From assembly GCA_003313425.1 (NCBI GenBank), contig NHZP01000007.1, forward strand, positions 806,001 through 870,000: a stretch of DNA of 64,000 nucleotides, read 5' to 3'. The stretch is from Pseudopyrenochaeta lycopersici. Its lineage: Eukaryota > Ascomycota > Dothideomycetes > Pleosporales > Pseudopyrenochaetaceae. Position numbers and translations under genes: made by a program. Every line of letters begins with the position of its first letter. Within the stretch, counting starts at the first letter, position 1. The notes beneath the pieces were generated by a model. The model had not been told where the DNA came from and made no database searches. It saw only the letters and a list, made by a program, of their open reading frames with translations. Positions 44,387-55,440 of this stretch are shown in pieces.

Positions 44387-44905
44387 TTAAATTTCAATAC
44401 TACCACACCAATAGTCCGCCAAACAATTCACACTCCTGAGCCCCAGCAAGCCCTCCCTAAATTGAAACGTCGACTGTCCATCCCTGAAGCACACGAATTC
44501 CTCACCCCCCAGCTTCGCACTTCCGGCGATTTGGCTCTTCTCCAACTCGTCCGCGTCCCTCGCAATCTTTCCTTCAAAGTCACCGATATCCAGTGATGTA
44601 CGGCGTGTAGCGCCTTCCCATGACCGAGCAGGAGAGGAAACAGTGCCAATGTCGCTGGGGCTGGTGCGAGAGGTTGCGGGGCCGTTGTAGTAGATTACAG
44701 TGGAAGAGGTCTCGGCAGCGGCGTCGGACGCGGTCTCGGCGGACGTGGAAAATAAGGAACAAAGGATTGGGATGTTGCAGTCGCGTCCGCGGGTGGTACA
44801 GGTTGCGAGGTAAACGTTCTTTTTTGAGCCTGCTACGGCGGACTCGGCCGGTGCTGCGAGGGCAGCTCCAGCAAAAGAAAGGAGAAGTGCTGAGGAAAAG
44901 TGCAT
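44387..44905 (-). CDS. small secreted cysteine-containing protein
   Basis: Intronless, 172 residues. A clean signal peptide (MHFSSALLLSFAGAALA) is followed by a mature part of about 154 residues with six cysteines at 36, 43, 49, 139, 161 and 167, enough for three disulphides. Motifs YLATCTTRGRDC, IGTVSSPARSWEGATR and VNCLADYWCGSIEI resemble a family of small secreted fungal proteins of unknown role that I recall only by shape. It sits alone in a gene-poor stretch. A host-interaction or cell-surface role is possible but not shown. No toxin motif is evident. Confidence 0.72.
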   Translation of the reverse strand: MHFSSALLLSFAGAALAAPAESAVAGSKKNVYLATCTTRGRDCNIPILCSLFSTSAETASDAAAETSSTVIYYNGPATSRTSPSDIGTVSSPARSWEGATRRTSLDIGDFEGKIARDADELEKSQIAGSAKLGGEEFVCFRDGQSTFQFREGLLGLRSVNCLADYWCGSIEI

Positions 44906-46285
44906 GGTGTCGTAAACAACTGGCTCGCTGTCTCCTCGACTTTGACTGGAACTCGGGATCCGATTATCTTTGTCCTGCAGATGAGATTTTCACTGGTAGG
45001 GTTCAGCTATTTGTATCACCTACTACGGTTCCCCTGAGCGGCTATGCTTTTTGCTTGAACGAGTGGCGATACCGAAGGTAGACTGCTCATAATGCCAGTC
45101 TCATCAAAATTGATATGGTGCATACCAAATCGATAATTTTGCTGATTGTTCTGCAGTTCGGCACCGGCTTTTTCGGCTATAGTACGACCTGAGTATATGA
45201 TATTGTAAACAAGCACTCCCGGTACTATGGTCGATCCCTGTTACGGTGGTTACACGTCTTAATTCTCGGTAATCTAAGTTCGGGTGAGATCGAAGGATCG
45301 TGTTGCTGATCGCCGTATTTGGAAGCGACAACTCTACCAGGACGGTCTGGACGTACAAGCGTGGGTCGGTAGTTGTCTTGTTCCCGCATATCAGGTTGCG
45401 TCTGTTCGGCAATGCTTGGGGATCCCGAAAAGTCCGACAGGTCATAGAAATGCGATTTAGAGCCTACAATGAAACCGAATTCTGCAGTGCTTCGTGCAGC
45501 GAGATCTAAACCTTACCTCAGAACCCTATCGTTCCGTAACTATCTGAGATAAGTAGTTATAATTCATGTTCTGAGGAGACTGGGTAGTAGGCTTGCAAAG
45601 GCGAGTCGCGAAAGTTGCAGTCCTGACATATCCTGCTCTCCTCCGCTGAATAATGTTGAATGGCCAATTGGAAACCTGGTCTCTCGACACGTAAATGCAT
45701 GATGCCAGCGGCCTCGATAATGACTTTCAGTACTTTGCAGCCATGCAGGTATTCCACTTTTACAATTCCAATCCGTATTCGATCCATTCCCAAATGCACC
45801 TTTTCCTGCCATACTCAGACGAGGTATCACCGCTTGGTTCATCCTTAGCACTGGCTCATCCGCCATAGGCTGTTACGTTAGCTGTATCTATATCAACCAT
45901 CTAAACTAGGACGAGCATAGCTACTATATAATAGGCTCCTCAGCCTCCAGCTAAGAGCCTGCTGAATCAATTCACTCCAATTAAACTTTCCTTCAATACT
46001 TATTCTTCCCCAGGCGAGTGGCGAGGCGCGAAGAAGCTAATATTGTGTGCATACATTTTGAGGGGCTTATAGAGTATGAGATTGCTGCCTATGCGGGTTT
46101 GAGGCGAGAGGGGCACTGCCAGGTTGCAGTCTCTGTAGAGCCATTACCGACATTGTCGTGTTCAGTACTGGAGCTCACAAATCAGGGTGACAGCATTAGG
46201 GGCGGATCCCCGCAGCCAATCAGCCACCCCGCTAATTAACCTCATCGCGACTCACGCTCCACAGCTTGTAGTGTACAGCACCAAT
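44906..46285. promoter_or_regulatory. divergent intergenic region, secreted protein / F-box protein
   Basis: 1.38 kb between divergent start codons. No convincing gene; the short frames at 45100-45870 overlap without domains. A CCAAT motif (GCCAATCAGCC) lies at about 46214-46225, 60-70 bases before the F-box ATG, a common fungal activator site. Confidence 0.45.
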
Positions 46286-47092
46286 ATGCAGTCGCAATTG
46301 GATACCCTGCCACCTGAGATTCTCTTCAGCATTCTTTCATATACAGAGCCTACCTGCAATCCACAGCTCATCTCTTACCCGCTGAATGCTCTCGCAGAAA
46401 CAAACAAACAACTGAACTCGATTGTCGAAGAATACGCGCGAGGCCTCCTCAAGAAACATGCAAACTTTACGCCCCCGAAGTCCTCAAAGACCTTCACATG
46501 CCGGAAAAAGTGGTTAGCGGAAATCTGTCAATTCTGCAAGAATAGCAGCAAGAGAAAGGCGATATTATATCCGACTTTGACGTGCTGCCGAGTATGCGAC
46601 AAGGAGCATTTCCCGAAGATGGTATGCGCTGCTCTTTTGTAATAATTTTCACACAAAGACACTTACCGCCTCTTCTAGACAATGACAAAGGCCAAACAGG
46701 ATTATCATCTCTCCAAACTCGACCTCTTCACGCCCAACGACCTCCACCCTGACCTCCCTCGCCTTGCGATCGGAACATATAGTGTCATGGGTAGTACGGC
46801 AACTATGATATTAGAGCGTGACGTGCTTGCGCGGCGCGACCTCATCTACGCACGCCTCGGCTCTAAGGGTCAGCAGGTAGATTATTTGCGCAGACGACCT
46901 GGCATACACAACCGTATCATTCAACACCTCGGGATCATCTGGAGCTACACCACGCAGGAATGGAGCAAAAGGCCCGATCTTACGGAAGCGGATTTAGAAT
47001 GGAGACCAAAGAGTATGAAAACGGAGGAGAGCAGGAGGGAGTATGTGGAGAAGGAGTTGCGGAAGGAGTGGGCGGCTATGGGTATGGCCTGA
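46286..47092 (+). CDS. F-box protein with CxxC pairs
   Basis: Exons 46286..46621 and 46679..47092, joined across a 57-nt intron in phase 0, encode 249 residues. The F-box start LPPEILFSILSY is at 8-19, as in SCF-ligase adaptors that dock Skp1. Cysteine pairs C81-x2-C84 and C101-x2-C104 suggest a small zinc-binding knuckle, seen in one large family of fungal F-box proteins. The C-terminal half (LERDVLARRDLIYARLG...) is helical and charged with no recognised repeat. Substrate cannot be inferred. Such proteins are expanded and variable in filamentous fungi. Confidence 0.75.
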
Positions 47093-49138
47093 TTGGGACA
47101 TCAAGGTAGACTGCTATCGAAGTTGATTGGGAGAATGAAATAATTAAGCTGTGAGCGGATCTAATTGCATCCCTTGAATTTGACGCCAAGAAGCGGCAAC
47201 CGTTTGGAAAGGTCTCCAAAATAATGATACAGTCCTATAGAGAGCATGGGTGAGAGACTTGCAATATGATGCCCCATGAAATCCTCAAGTCTAAGTAGAA
47301 TACCGTGCCCTGTTCCACTCTTCGTTGTCGCAGGGCTATATACGCTATTTGATGGGCAGTTTTGTCTATGTACCGGTCTCGCTCTTCCCGGAGACAGCAA
47401 TGCGCTGCTTGTATCAGTAAAGAAAGTACCGACGGTGAATCACTACAAGGGACTGTCAAAGCAAGGGCAATGGCTTAGGTAGAGCTACTGCACTACCTGG
47501 TGCTTGTGAGGGCATTTGACTCTTTAGCGTAGTTATCGATGCTGAGATTTATGCTCTTCTTAAAACAAAAATATGGTACTTGAATATGTTTAGGCATAAG
47601 AGAGGCGTGGTGAATGATTGAAGGAAACGATATTGGTTTTGAATTCCGTCCGAGTATTGAATTTCTGGTACTCCTTACACAATTTCGCTTGACACTGATA
47701 TCGAACAAACACTACGAAAGCTGATCTTGTTTCTCCAATCACTATGGACCTTCCACTCAATCTCTCTAGACCACCCACGAATTCCTTCCAACCATTGAGC
47801 GTATCCAAACGCCATGTCCATTCCAATTCCTAGCACGTAGGGACCCTGCAACCTAACCTGCACCCTGTGACTCCATGATGTTCACCGAGTTGGTCCGTTT
47901 CGAGCTCAACATGCATTCATCCGCAGATGAGACATGCCCAGGAGATCTTTCGATGATTCACCCCTGTCCGGTGCCCGGTGCCTGCCTACAGGTCAACCGT
48001 TCGTATGCGAAGTATTGTGTTGTGGTATCGATAGTCGATCAAGCCAGCGCCATGGTAAATGCACGTGATTGGTTTCGGTGTATCACATTGAGGTATCCTC
48101 AAAGATGGTCTCATGTGAACGGTTGTTGACTCATACAAGTGTGAAAAGTCTTGAAGTTGACTAAAACATGTCAAGAATCTCGAGGTATGTAAGACCGAAG
48201 CTAAGAGACGGAAACAAGTTTGATATTGATCAAGATTCAAGCGACATGTTGATAGTATGTGAAGCTTGCCGAAGATGACTGTCGATACATTGATATGTTG
48301 ATATAGTCTGTTGAAATGATGTCACACATCGTGTATCTTGGCTAACCTCTCAACATGTTAGTGAAGAACATAGTCAATAGCAAAGACAGAATGACATGCT
48401 TTTACAGTGTTTTCTAGTACAAAGCACCGTGATGCAGGTGGCGAGGTAGTTGAGAAGGTGTTGAGAGAAGTTGGAGGGAGGCGGGGGCTTGAGGGGTTTA
48501 TATAGACAGAGGCAGCGCCTCGGATCATCTCCGGCAACGGCTTAAGCGAGGCCAAAAGTCACGCGGGAGCGTTTTTAGGTTGCTGCCTGGTTAATTCCTT
48601 GGTGAACGTGAGAAATGTGTGAGGTTATGACGCTGTAGAAGCGGAGGTGAGGGCAGTTCGAAGTAACCGACCATTTGAGCACAGACCCATCAACGCCGAC
48701 GGCGTAGTTTGATTGGATCCAGGGGATGAGTAGATTGGTGTGAGTGTCTAATCAAGTGGAAAATCAAAGTGAGAGTCTGCTGGTGAGTCCTCATTTGGCG
48801 GTGAGTGAGGCGGAGCTTGTACGTGAGCACTGCGAGCATGTCATCTAAATGAGAGGATCAAGTATATGACTTGAGAAAAGACATATTTTCATAGACTAAT
48901 TGTTTGCTTTGAAAAATCAGCTTTGACTATGGAGACGAGAATTGCACAGATCTTGAATGTGGTGCCGAGGAAATCAGCGGCAGAGAGCGGAGAAAGACAA
49001 GCAAGAAAGGAGACAAACTGAAAGTAATAATGTGGAAATACTACAGTAATCATTTATTTCCTGCATGTCTCCTCGAAACCAAAGGCATACTTATTTAGGA
49101 CGCCATTAAGAGAATGATGCTTTATCCAATGTCTTCGA
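47093..49138. other. 2-kb gene-free interval
   Basis: The interval lies between two converging F-box-type genes. AT-leaning, with only short open frames and no domain. I found no terminal repeats or transposase remnants by eye, though decayed elements would be hard to see. Confidence 0.45.
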
Positions 49139-49777
49139 TTACGGCTTGTTGAGCTGCGTCAAATACTCCACAAGACTCTGCCTCAACCCTTCTTCCTCTC
49201 CAGACAACGCCGTAACAAAACCGACAAGAAATCGGAATCTTCCCTTCAACTTCTCCAAAGGCGCTAGAATCCTGCTCTTGCTCCGCCAATCCACGTGTTC
49301 TGAAAGGTCGCTAATAGATATAACAATCAGCTCGAGGCGCTTACCCTCACTCGATAACAAGTCAACCTGCTCTGATAGCCACCCGTTCATGCTGTATGGC
49401 CAGGTGCCCATGTCAGCTTCTGCGCGCCCAGAAGTGATATGCCATCTAAGAATAAGTTCAATTTTTTCCGCACGGTGAATGGCGTTGAGTGCCATCGGCT
49501 TGATGTCTTCTCGTTTGAACCGCAAGACATCCTGTGCAACGAAGCGAAGGGTGGCTTTTCCGTAAAAGTACGAGTTTATTTCTTCGTACAGGTAGCGACG
49601 TGTGAGCTGCAAATTTGTGGGCGGAGGTTTTTGATTGATTGAGGTAATTGGGGAGGCATAGAACGGATAGCTCTTGGGTACCATACGGCAAAGCTGGTCG
49701 TATATTTGGTATCGGAGCTCTTTTGGTAGACGTAAAAAGGGTGACAATGCAGTATGGGTCATGACAGGATAAGCCAT
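49139..49777 (-). CDS. F-box-like (LRLPxELRxxIYxxL) protein
   Basis: Intronless, 212 residues. Residues 13-30 read SPFLRLPKELRYQIYDQL, the opening of the degenerate F-box seen in many Dothideomycete and Eurotiomycete proteins. It is followed by the usual LQLTRRYLYEEINSYFYGKATLRF, where older structures place the collecting helix. The rest is helical with no named domain. Such proteins are numerous and mostly unstudied. It sits in the gene-poor pocket, convergent to the other F-box gene. Confidence 0.68.
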   Translation of the reverse strand: MAYPVMTHTALSPFLRLPKELRYQIYDQLCRMVPKSYPFYASPITSINQKPPPTNLQLTRRYLYEEINSYFYGKATLRFVAQDVLRFKREDIKPMALNAIHRAEKIELILRWHITSGRAEADMGTWPYSMNGWLSEQVDLLSSEGKRLELIVISISDLSEHVDWRSKSRILAPLEKLKGRFRFLVGFVTALSGEEEGLRQSLVEYLTQLNKP

Positions 49778-50173
49778 GTTAGAGAACGTCCAGGGGCGTA
49801 GCGAGACGGGGTTGTCTTGAGAAAGTATCTATTTCTGTTTGAAGATCTTGTTCGTTATCGAAAGCAATATGGACATGGACGAAGGGCAGCTGACATTGCC
49901 CGTATATTCTGCTATGGTGGTCATCCACGGTTCAGCCATGTCTAGATTTATCAGCAGAGTTGGATAATGAATAATGACGTAACCATGGGCTCAGACATCT
50001 TGATTCAAGAATAGTCATCGCACACTACACAGCTTTCAGAACCACAAGAGCATTCGTAAGCTTCAACACCCTCTACAACGACAAGTCATGATTTGCAAGA
50101 CGGATCGAAGACTCCAAACCTATCTATGCTAAATCAACTTCTCAATATACAATGGCCATGTGGATTCGTGATT
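49778..50173. other. intergenic, F-box-like promoter and Spartan 3' flank
   Basis: Close to 400 bases between two minus-strand genes. Nothing recognisable beyond presumed promoter and 3' UTR sequence. Confidence 0.4.
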
Positions 50174-51452
50174 CTACGGGTGTACCATATCAAGGTGTCC
50201 GTTGATTTCTGATTCTGCTATTCGAAGGTTGCATATTGGACATTCCACGAGAAGTTTCTTCTCTGCGTTTTGCACATCGTCATCACACACTCGCGATCGT
50301 TTCCGGCCTACTTCTGGGGTTTTAGAAAATGCTTCTGGGAGAGCAGTTTGGTCAAACTTGGTTGCTGTTGCTTCGATTTTACCTTTTTGCGTTTTGACTG
50401 AAGGTTTGCTCTCACCGTCCAAGGCCAAGGGTCGGGCAGAGGCTTCACCCTCTCCTTTGCCGATTCTCTTGGCTCCTATTGTGACCCAACTGTCCAGTTT
50501 GTTCGTCTGTCGTCCAGCTCGTTCCTTTATACTCAAGGCGTTCAGCTGCTTTTGGTGGGTGCTGGCTCCTGTATCTTTGTGTAAGTTCCCCCGCACTCAA
50601 TCTGATGCTGCGCCCACCAAGTGTCACTTTTTCCAGGAACTCGGTTCATGGTTCGCTTCACCAGGCCGAAGTGCGGAGGCTGGGTCTTACACGGCCCGTC
50701 GCACTGCCATACGTGGGTTCGAAAGCTGTCGACTTCGTCGTGGAACATGTGGTAAATGGTGACATTGTAGCTGCCGTGGTTGTTAATGGCATCGGCAAGT
50801 AATTGGAAACCAAGTCCATGTCCAGTACCATCATCCCCCCTTGCGTGTCTCCACGACGTCATGATGAAGAAGTAGGCATGAATCGCCTCATGCAGCAACG
50901 TGTTGATAGTGTCAGGCCGGGGGCGATACTGCAACAAAGGTGTGCTCAGCTTCAGACGAATGCGTGTGAGCTGGCCAGTGGAGGGGTCTTTTGAGAGCTC
51001 ACAGATCCCGGCACACCTGTATTTATTGTCAGTCGATGTTTGACCGTTGCGGTCTGGAAGGGTGTGGGTCAAAGGTTCGGTTATCTGAGACCAGACTCAG
51101 ATCTTGTTAGGTGAGACGGTCGCAGGATAGGCCTGCGACGCCGCCAACACCAACGAGCTTAGTGTAAATACTTACAGAGTCAGTCGCGGAGACTGAAAGG
51201 GGCAACGTAGTTAGTCTGTGTCTCACGTGCAATTTCTGGAGAGCCACTCACCCACAACACCTCGACACGTGGCAGCAGAAGGTTCCGGAAGTAGAGCACG
51301 TTATAGTGCGCGAACAGCTCATGGACATCAACGAAGGGCTCCCCGTTGTGGACTATAGTATTGATGGCCTGCAATGCGGCGTGCTGCTCGGCGGAGAGCT
51401 CCTCCAGCGTCGCAATCGCGGCCAGCGCAGCGTCCTCGTCGGTGACGGGCAT
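50174..51452 (-). CDS. Spartan-type SprT metalloprotease with UBZ finger, apparent one-base frameshift
   Basis: Exons complement: 51252..51452, a 17-nt exon 51176..51192, and from 51016 downstream. The SprT domain has the zinc site HEAIH at 115-119 (TLLHEAIHAYFF) and RHARGDDGTGHGLGF. The next part reads CGGTYTKIQEPAPTK, then the frame stops; the following conserved KQLNALSIKERAGRQTNKLDSW and the C-terminal UBZ finger (CPICNLRI...HLDMVH) lie one frame over. The break falls at a run of four T (50550-50553, A on the coding strand); no GT-AG intron can bridge it. Spartan cleaves DNA-protein crosslinks in replication and binds ubiquitin through UBZ. Either a sequencing error in the homopolymer or a real lesion that would remove UBZ. 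Confidence 0.78.
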
Positions 51453-51960
51453 GGTTTGCGCGAAACATGATCTGGATCTGCTGGCGAGTGCCGCTGTCTC
51501 GGGCAGTGAGGTCGCAGCGACGGCATTGGTTGTGCATGTCGCCCATAAGGCTGCTGCGACATGGGTTGGCTAGCGGGCCGGGCTAGCGGGCCCGGAATGT
51601 TATGCCACACGAAGGTCCAAGTCGTGTTAACGACCATCCACGCCCAAGACTCGTGCCTGTGCCCCTTGCTGCCCATTTGATGTACTGCTCGCCGCTCGCG
51701 TTGTTTACCCCTGACGCGCGACATTCCCACTGTTCCTGCCAGACTGCGTCCATGTACAAAAAGCGCGCACACGGAATTACGCTTCGTGAGACCCGCGTAT
51801 GACGCAGCCTGTCCCACATGCAGCCCTGCACTCGAAGCACACAAACACCAGCACCACGACGCCGCACGCCTCCTTCGCCCCGGCACGCCGTCACTGCGGC
51901 CTCACGCGCGCTGCGACACACAACTACGCGGATGCGCCCTCATAGCCGCCCTTGACTGAC
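51453..51960. promoter_or_regulatory. divergent promoter region, Spartan / TBC protein
   Basis: Just over 500 GC-rich bases between divergent starts. A 13-bp direct duplication (GGCTAGCGGGCCS) occupies 51568-51593. Open frames on both strands are composition products. Confidence 0.5.
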
Positions 51961-54900
51961 ATGGCGGCCACGGACACTCCGCGCGCCGTGGATCTCGTGC
52001 GCACCGCTTCCCAAAACTCGACCCTCTCAAACCCCAGGAACCGCAGCATCCAGCGCGTGCGGCCTTCGAAGCGCAACTCAAATGCGTCCCTGAGCCGCAG
52101 CCGCAGCCGGGCGCCCTCCCCCGGCGAAGACACCAAAAGCCTCACCTCCTTCCCCTCGCTGTCGCCGAGCCCAGACTCCTCTCCCGTACAGTCACGGATA
52201 AACGGCTGGTTTCGGTCTACACCAGGCCCGGAAGAAAACGTCAAGAACACCGAGCATAGGCCTCTTGCCTCTCCGGACACCGTCAAAGCCATACCGCCTC
52301 CAGATCTTGGCAAGACTGCTGCTCCCGCCTCCACCGTGAGGAAGGTCACAAAATCAACCCAGCAGATTGTGGGCACCCTCGTAGCTGCTTCTTCCACTAA
52401 AGATCGCTCGGCTCTCTTCGACGACACACCGCCAGAGCCGGCCAAGGTTCCAGGCAACCTGCACTTTGCCAGCGACGATAATATCAAGGATGCCTTGGCT
52501 CAGGTGGGTGCCGTCGCCCTAGTCCGGCAGCTGGCTGGCGATTTGGCCCAACGAGACGCGCAAATTACTGCATTACGGAGAAAAGCAGAGGAGCGGGAGC
52601 GAATACTCAGAAAAATGCTACAAGAATGCGAGGTCTCCAACATGGATATCGAGAACAGACTACGGGAACTAGAAAAGAGCAAAGAACAGACCGACGGGCT
52701 CACCAAAATGCGGACAAGAGGTGATAGTGCACTGGCTGGTTTGCATCCTGATGATCCCATGGAGGACAGGCTGGCTCGGGCCATGGAGGACGAAGTGGCT
52801 GAACATCCTGACGCACTTGGCATCGACTCTGGAGCCGCCGCACCGTTGGCAGATGTCATGTCAATCAACTCGGTCGCGTCAGACGCGGCCCGTGATACAA
52901 CACGGCCAAATTGGAAGAACTACCTATGGAATGGAACCAGTAAGAAAAGCAGCCGAGCCCCGTCTGTTGCGAGTTTGGCCGACAGAGACACGGAAAGTCT
53001 TCCAGCTCAGGGAAGATCGCGAGCATCCAGTGGAGCAAAGCCACCCAGGAAGGCACTTGCTAACGACCTATTCATCCCCCCAACTGGTGCTGTACCTGCT
53101 TTGCGCCGACTCCACAGCCAAGAACAAACTTCAGAAGCATCGTCGCGTCGCTCATCTTCAGTTTCACTTACGAATTGGGCATTGAAGATGGTGGCTGGAA
53201 ATAGTTCGGCAAATCCCAACAGAGCCGGAACAGTGCGAGGGCGCAAGCAGACGGATTCTAGTGCGGCAGTTCGCACACCTTCTATGGATTCGACCAGGAC
53301 TGCTCAATCTGCCAAGTCTGCTCTGGCTGCCACCCAGAGGCGAGGACGAGCCCTGGGACCAAACGGAACGATCAAGAGCATCTCTGCGGAGCCGCCAAAG
53401 AATGCTTCCGGGAACGTTGGTCCGAATCCACCAAATCGTGGTATGAGCAATCTCGGGCCTGTTGAAATGGATCGAATCCTACCAGAAGAGTCTCGTCCCC
53501 CGACCTTGGTCCAACATCACAACAGATTTATTGGCAGCAGCGAGTACCTGACCGATCGTTTTGGCTTCATTTATGACCAACGTCGAAAGAAACGACAGAG
53601 CGAGGCAGCGGCTGAACTTGTTAAGCAAAAGCGAAGCAGCAATGTCGAATCCTTGGGTGACGGTAGATCAGTGCTCAACAAGCTTGGTGGCCTTGACCAA
53701 GAAAGAGATGACACCAATAATGTGTTAGACCCCAGCGGTGCTGCCACAAGGCCTTCCAGCTCAGGCTCAGATGATCAAAATGGTAAAACTGCAACCAAAA
53801 CATGGGCAGACTACCTGAAGCTGGCGACACACCCTACTGAGCTGCTCTCTCATACTCCTTCATCAGCACCAATAACTACTGTGGAGTCACCCGAAGCTGA
53901 GCTGTCAGCTCCAAAGGTTGGGCAAAGCCAAATCACCCTGACAAAGCGCGGGTCTGTCCCAGCTTCAAGCGTAAACCCTGAGCCGTCACCATCGCGTATC
54001 TTCTCAGGCAATGCAGAGCTATCTGTTACAACCACCTCGCCCGGGCCGTCCACGCCCATAAGCCCGTATCCACCTCAAATCGATCCAGTGAAGTCATTAC
54101 TTGATCAAATGAGTGAGCTGCACGACAATCTGCAGAAAGAGAGGACTGTCAAGTGGAACGAATTCCTACGAAAGGTGCGCGCCCAGAACAAACGCGAAGG
54201 AGATGTTGCCACTACCGGCGAGGGTGGGTCTAAGGGCCTAGCAATGCCTGAGACTCTCCTTGCTGATGGTGAAGTGATTGGTATCGCTGGCTTGGGCAAC
54301 AAAGGCAAAGTTGGGCGCGCCAAATGGCAAGAGTTCCGTCGCCTTGTTCTTGATGGTATCCCAGTCAACATGAGAGCAAAAGTCTGGGCTGAGGGAAGCG
54401 GCGCAGCTACGCTACGTGTCCCAGGCTACTACCAGGATCTCGTCAGCAATGGCGAAGACGATCCGGCAATCGCATCGCAGATTCAGATGGACATCACACG
54501 GACGCTTACTGACAACATCTTTTTTCGCACCGGACCTGGCGTTCAAAAGCTCAATGAAGTTCTTCTCGCATACTCCCGGCGCAACCCAGAAGTTGGATAT
54601 TGTCAAGGCATGAATCTCATTACTGCGTGTCTCCTTTTGATCATGCCGACCGAGGAGGACGCTTTCTGGATTCTTGCAACCATGATTGAGGACATCCTTC
54701 CTCAACACTACTACGACCAACATCTTCTAACCTCTCGCGCCGATCAATCTGTCCTACGCTCTTACGTTGGCGAACTTCTACCGAGGCTCTCTGCACATCT
54801 GGACCAACTCGAAATTGAGCTTGAGGCGCTTACCTTCCAATGGTTTCTTTCGGTCTTCACAGATTGCCTCTCAGCCGAAGCACTATTCCGTGTCTGGGAT

Positions 54901-55440
54901 GTGGTGCTCTGTATGCACGATGGGTCCACCTTCCTGTTCCAAATCGCTCTCGCCTTATTGAAGTTGAACGAAAAGGCTCTGCTGCAATGCGATACTCCTG
55001 CTGGTGTTTATCATTACATCAACCATCAGATGACAAACCACGCAATAAGTATTGACGGCCTGATTCAAGCTTCTGACGCCCTTGGCAAAGTCATCAAGCG
55101 CAAAGATGTCGAGGAGCGCCGTGCACGCGCCGTTGCTCACGAACAAGAGCTTATGAGGCAACGAGAAGAGGCGCGTCTTGAGCGTGCGAAGAAGAGGGCC
55201 AGCAAGGCTCCAGCAGACGAGACAGCAACCGTGATAATTTCGCCGCAAGACGACGCTAAATCCATATCCGCGAGCCTTGACGCCGAATTGTCGCTGCAAA
55301 CGAGCCCCATGCGCACCCCGCTAAGCAGTGCGAGTATACGCAGCGAAGAGGAGGAAGAGGCAGATTACTTGAACCAAAGTCTAGAATTGACTGAAAGGAC
55401 ACCAATGCCGTTGGAAGAAGAATGTCTTTGGCGTGCATGA
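51961..55440 (+). CDS. TBC-domain Rab GTPase-activating protein
   Basis: Intronless, 1159 residues from the first ATG of the frame. Residues 1-180 and 245-780 are Ser/Pro/Arg-rich and disordered. A coiled coil lies at about 190-245 (ALRRKAEERERILRKMLQECEV). The TBC domain runs from GIPVNMRAKVW at about 799 to about 1015. Both catalytic fingers are there: the Arg finger in MDITRT (Arg847) and the Gln finger in YCQGMN (Gln882), so it should be an active Rab-GAP. A charged helix with RRARAVAHEQELMRQREEARLERAKKRA follows. The target Rab cannot be read. Related fungal proteins act in exocytic or endosomal traffic. Confidence 0.9.
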   Translation: MAATDTPRAVDLVRTASQNSTLSNPRNRSIQRVRPSKRNSNASLSRSRSRAPSPGEDTKSLTSFPSLSPSPDSSPVQSRINGWFRSTPGPEENVKNTEHRPLASPDTVKAIPPPDLGKTAAPASTVRKVTKSTQQIVGTLVAASSTKDRSALFDDTPPEPAKVPGNLHFASDDNIKDALAQVGAVALVRQLAGDLAQRDAQITALRRKAEERERILRKMLQECEVSNMDIENRLRELEKSKEQTDGLTKMRTRGDSALAGLHPDDPMEDRLARAMEDEVAEHPDALGIDSGAAAPLADVMSINSVASDAARDTTRPNWKNYLWNGTSKKSSRAPSVASLADRDTESLPAQGRSRASSGAKPPRKALANDLFIPPTGAVPALRRLHSQEQTSEASSRRSSSVSLTNWALKMVAGNSSANPNRAGTVRGRKQTDSSAAVRTPSMDSTRTAQSAKSALAATQRRGRALGPNGTIKSISAEPPKNASGNVGPNPPNRGMSNLGPVEMDRILPEESRPPTLVQHHNRFIGSSEYLTDRFGFIYDQRRKKRQSEAAAELVKQKRSSNVESLGDGRSVLNKLGGLDQERDDTNNVLDPSGAATRPSSSGSDDQNGKTATKTWADYLKLATHPTELLSHTPSSAPITTVESPEAELSAPKVGQSQITLTKRGSVPASSVNPEPSPSRIFSGNAELSVTTTSPGPSTPISPYPPQIDPVKSLLDQMSELHDNLQKERTVKWNEFLRKVRAQNKREGDVATTGEGGSKGLAMPETLLADGEVIGIAGLGNKGKVGRAKWQEFRRLVLDGIPVNMRAKVWAEGSGAATLRVPGYYQDLVSNGEDDPAIASQIQMDITRTLTDNIFFRTGPGVQKLNEVLLAYSRRNPEVGYCQGMNLITACLLLIMPTEEDAFWILATMIEDILPQHYYDQHLLTSRADQSVLRSYVGELLPRLSAHLDQLEIELEALTFQWFLSVFTDCLSAEALFRVWDVVLCMHDGSTFLFQIALALLKLNEKALLQCDTPAGVYHYINHQMTNHAISIDGLIQASDALGKVIKRKDVEERRARAVAHEQELMRQREEARLERAKKRASKAPADETATVIISPQDDAKSISASLDAELSLQTSPMRTPLSSASIRSEEEEEADYLNQSLELTERTPMPLEEECLWRA

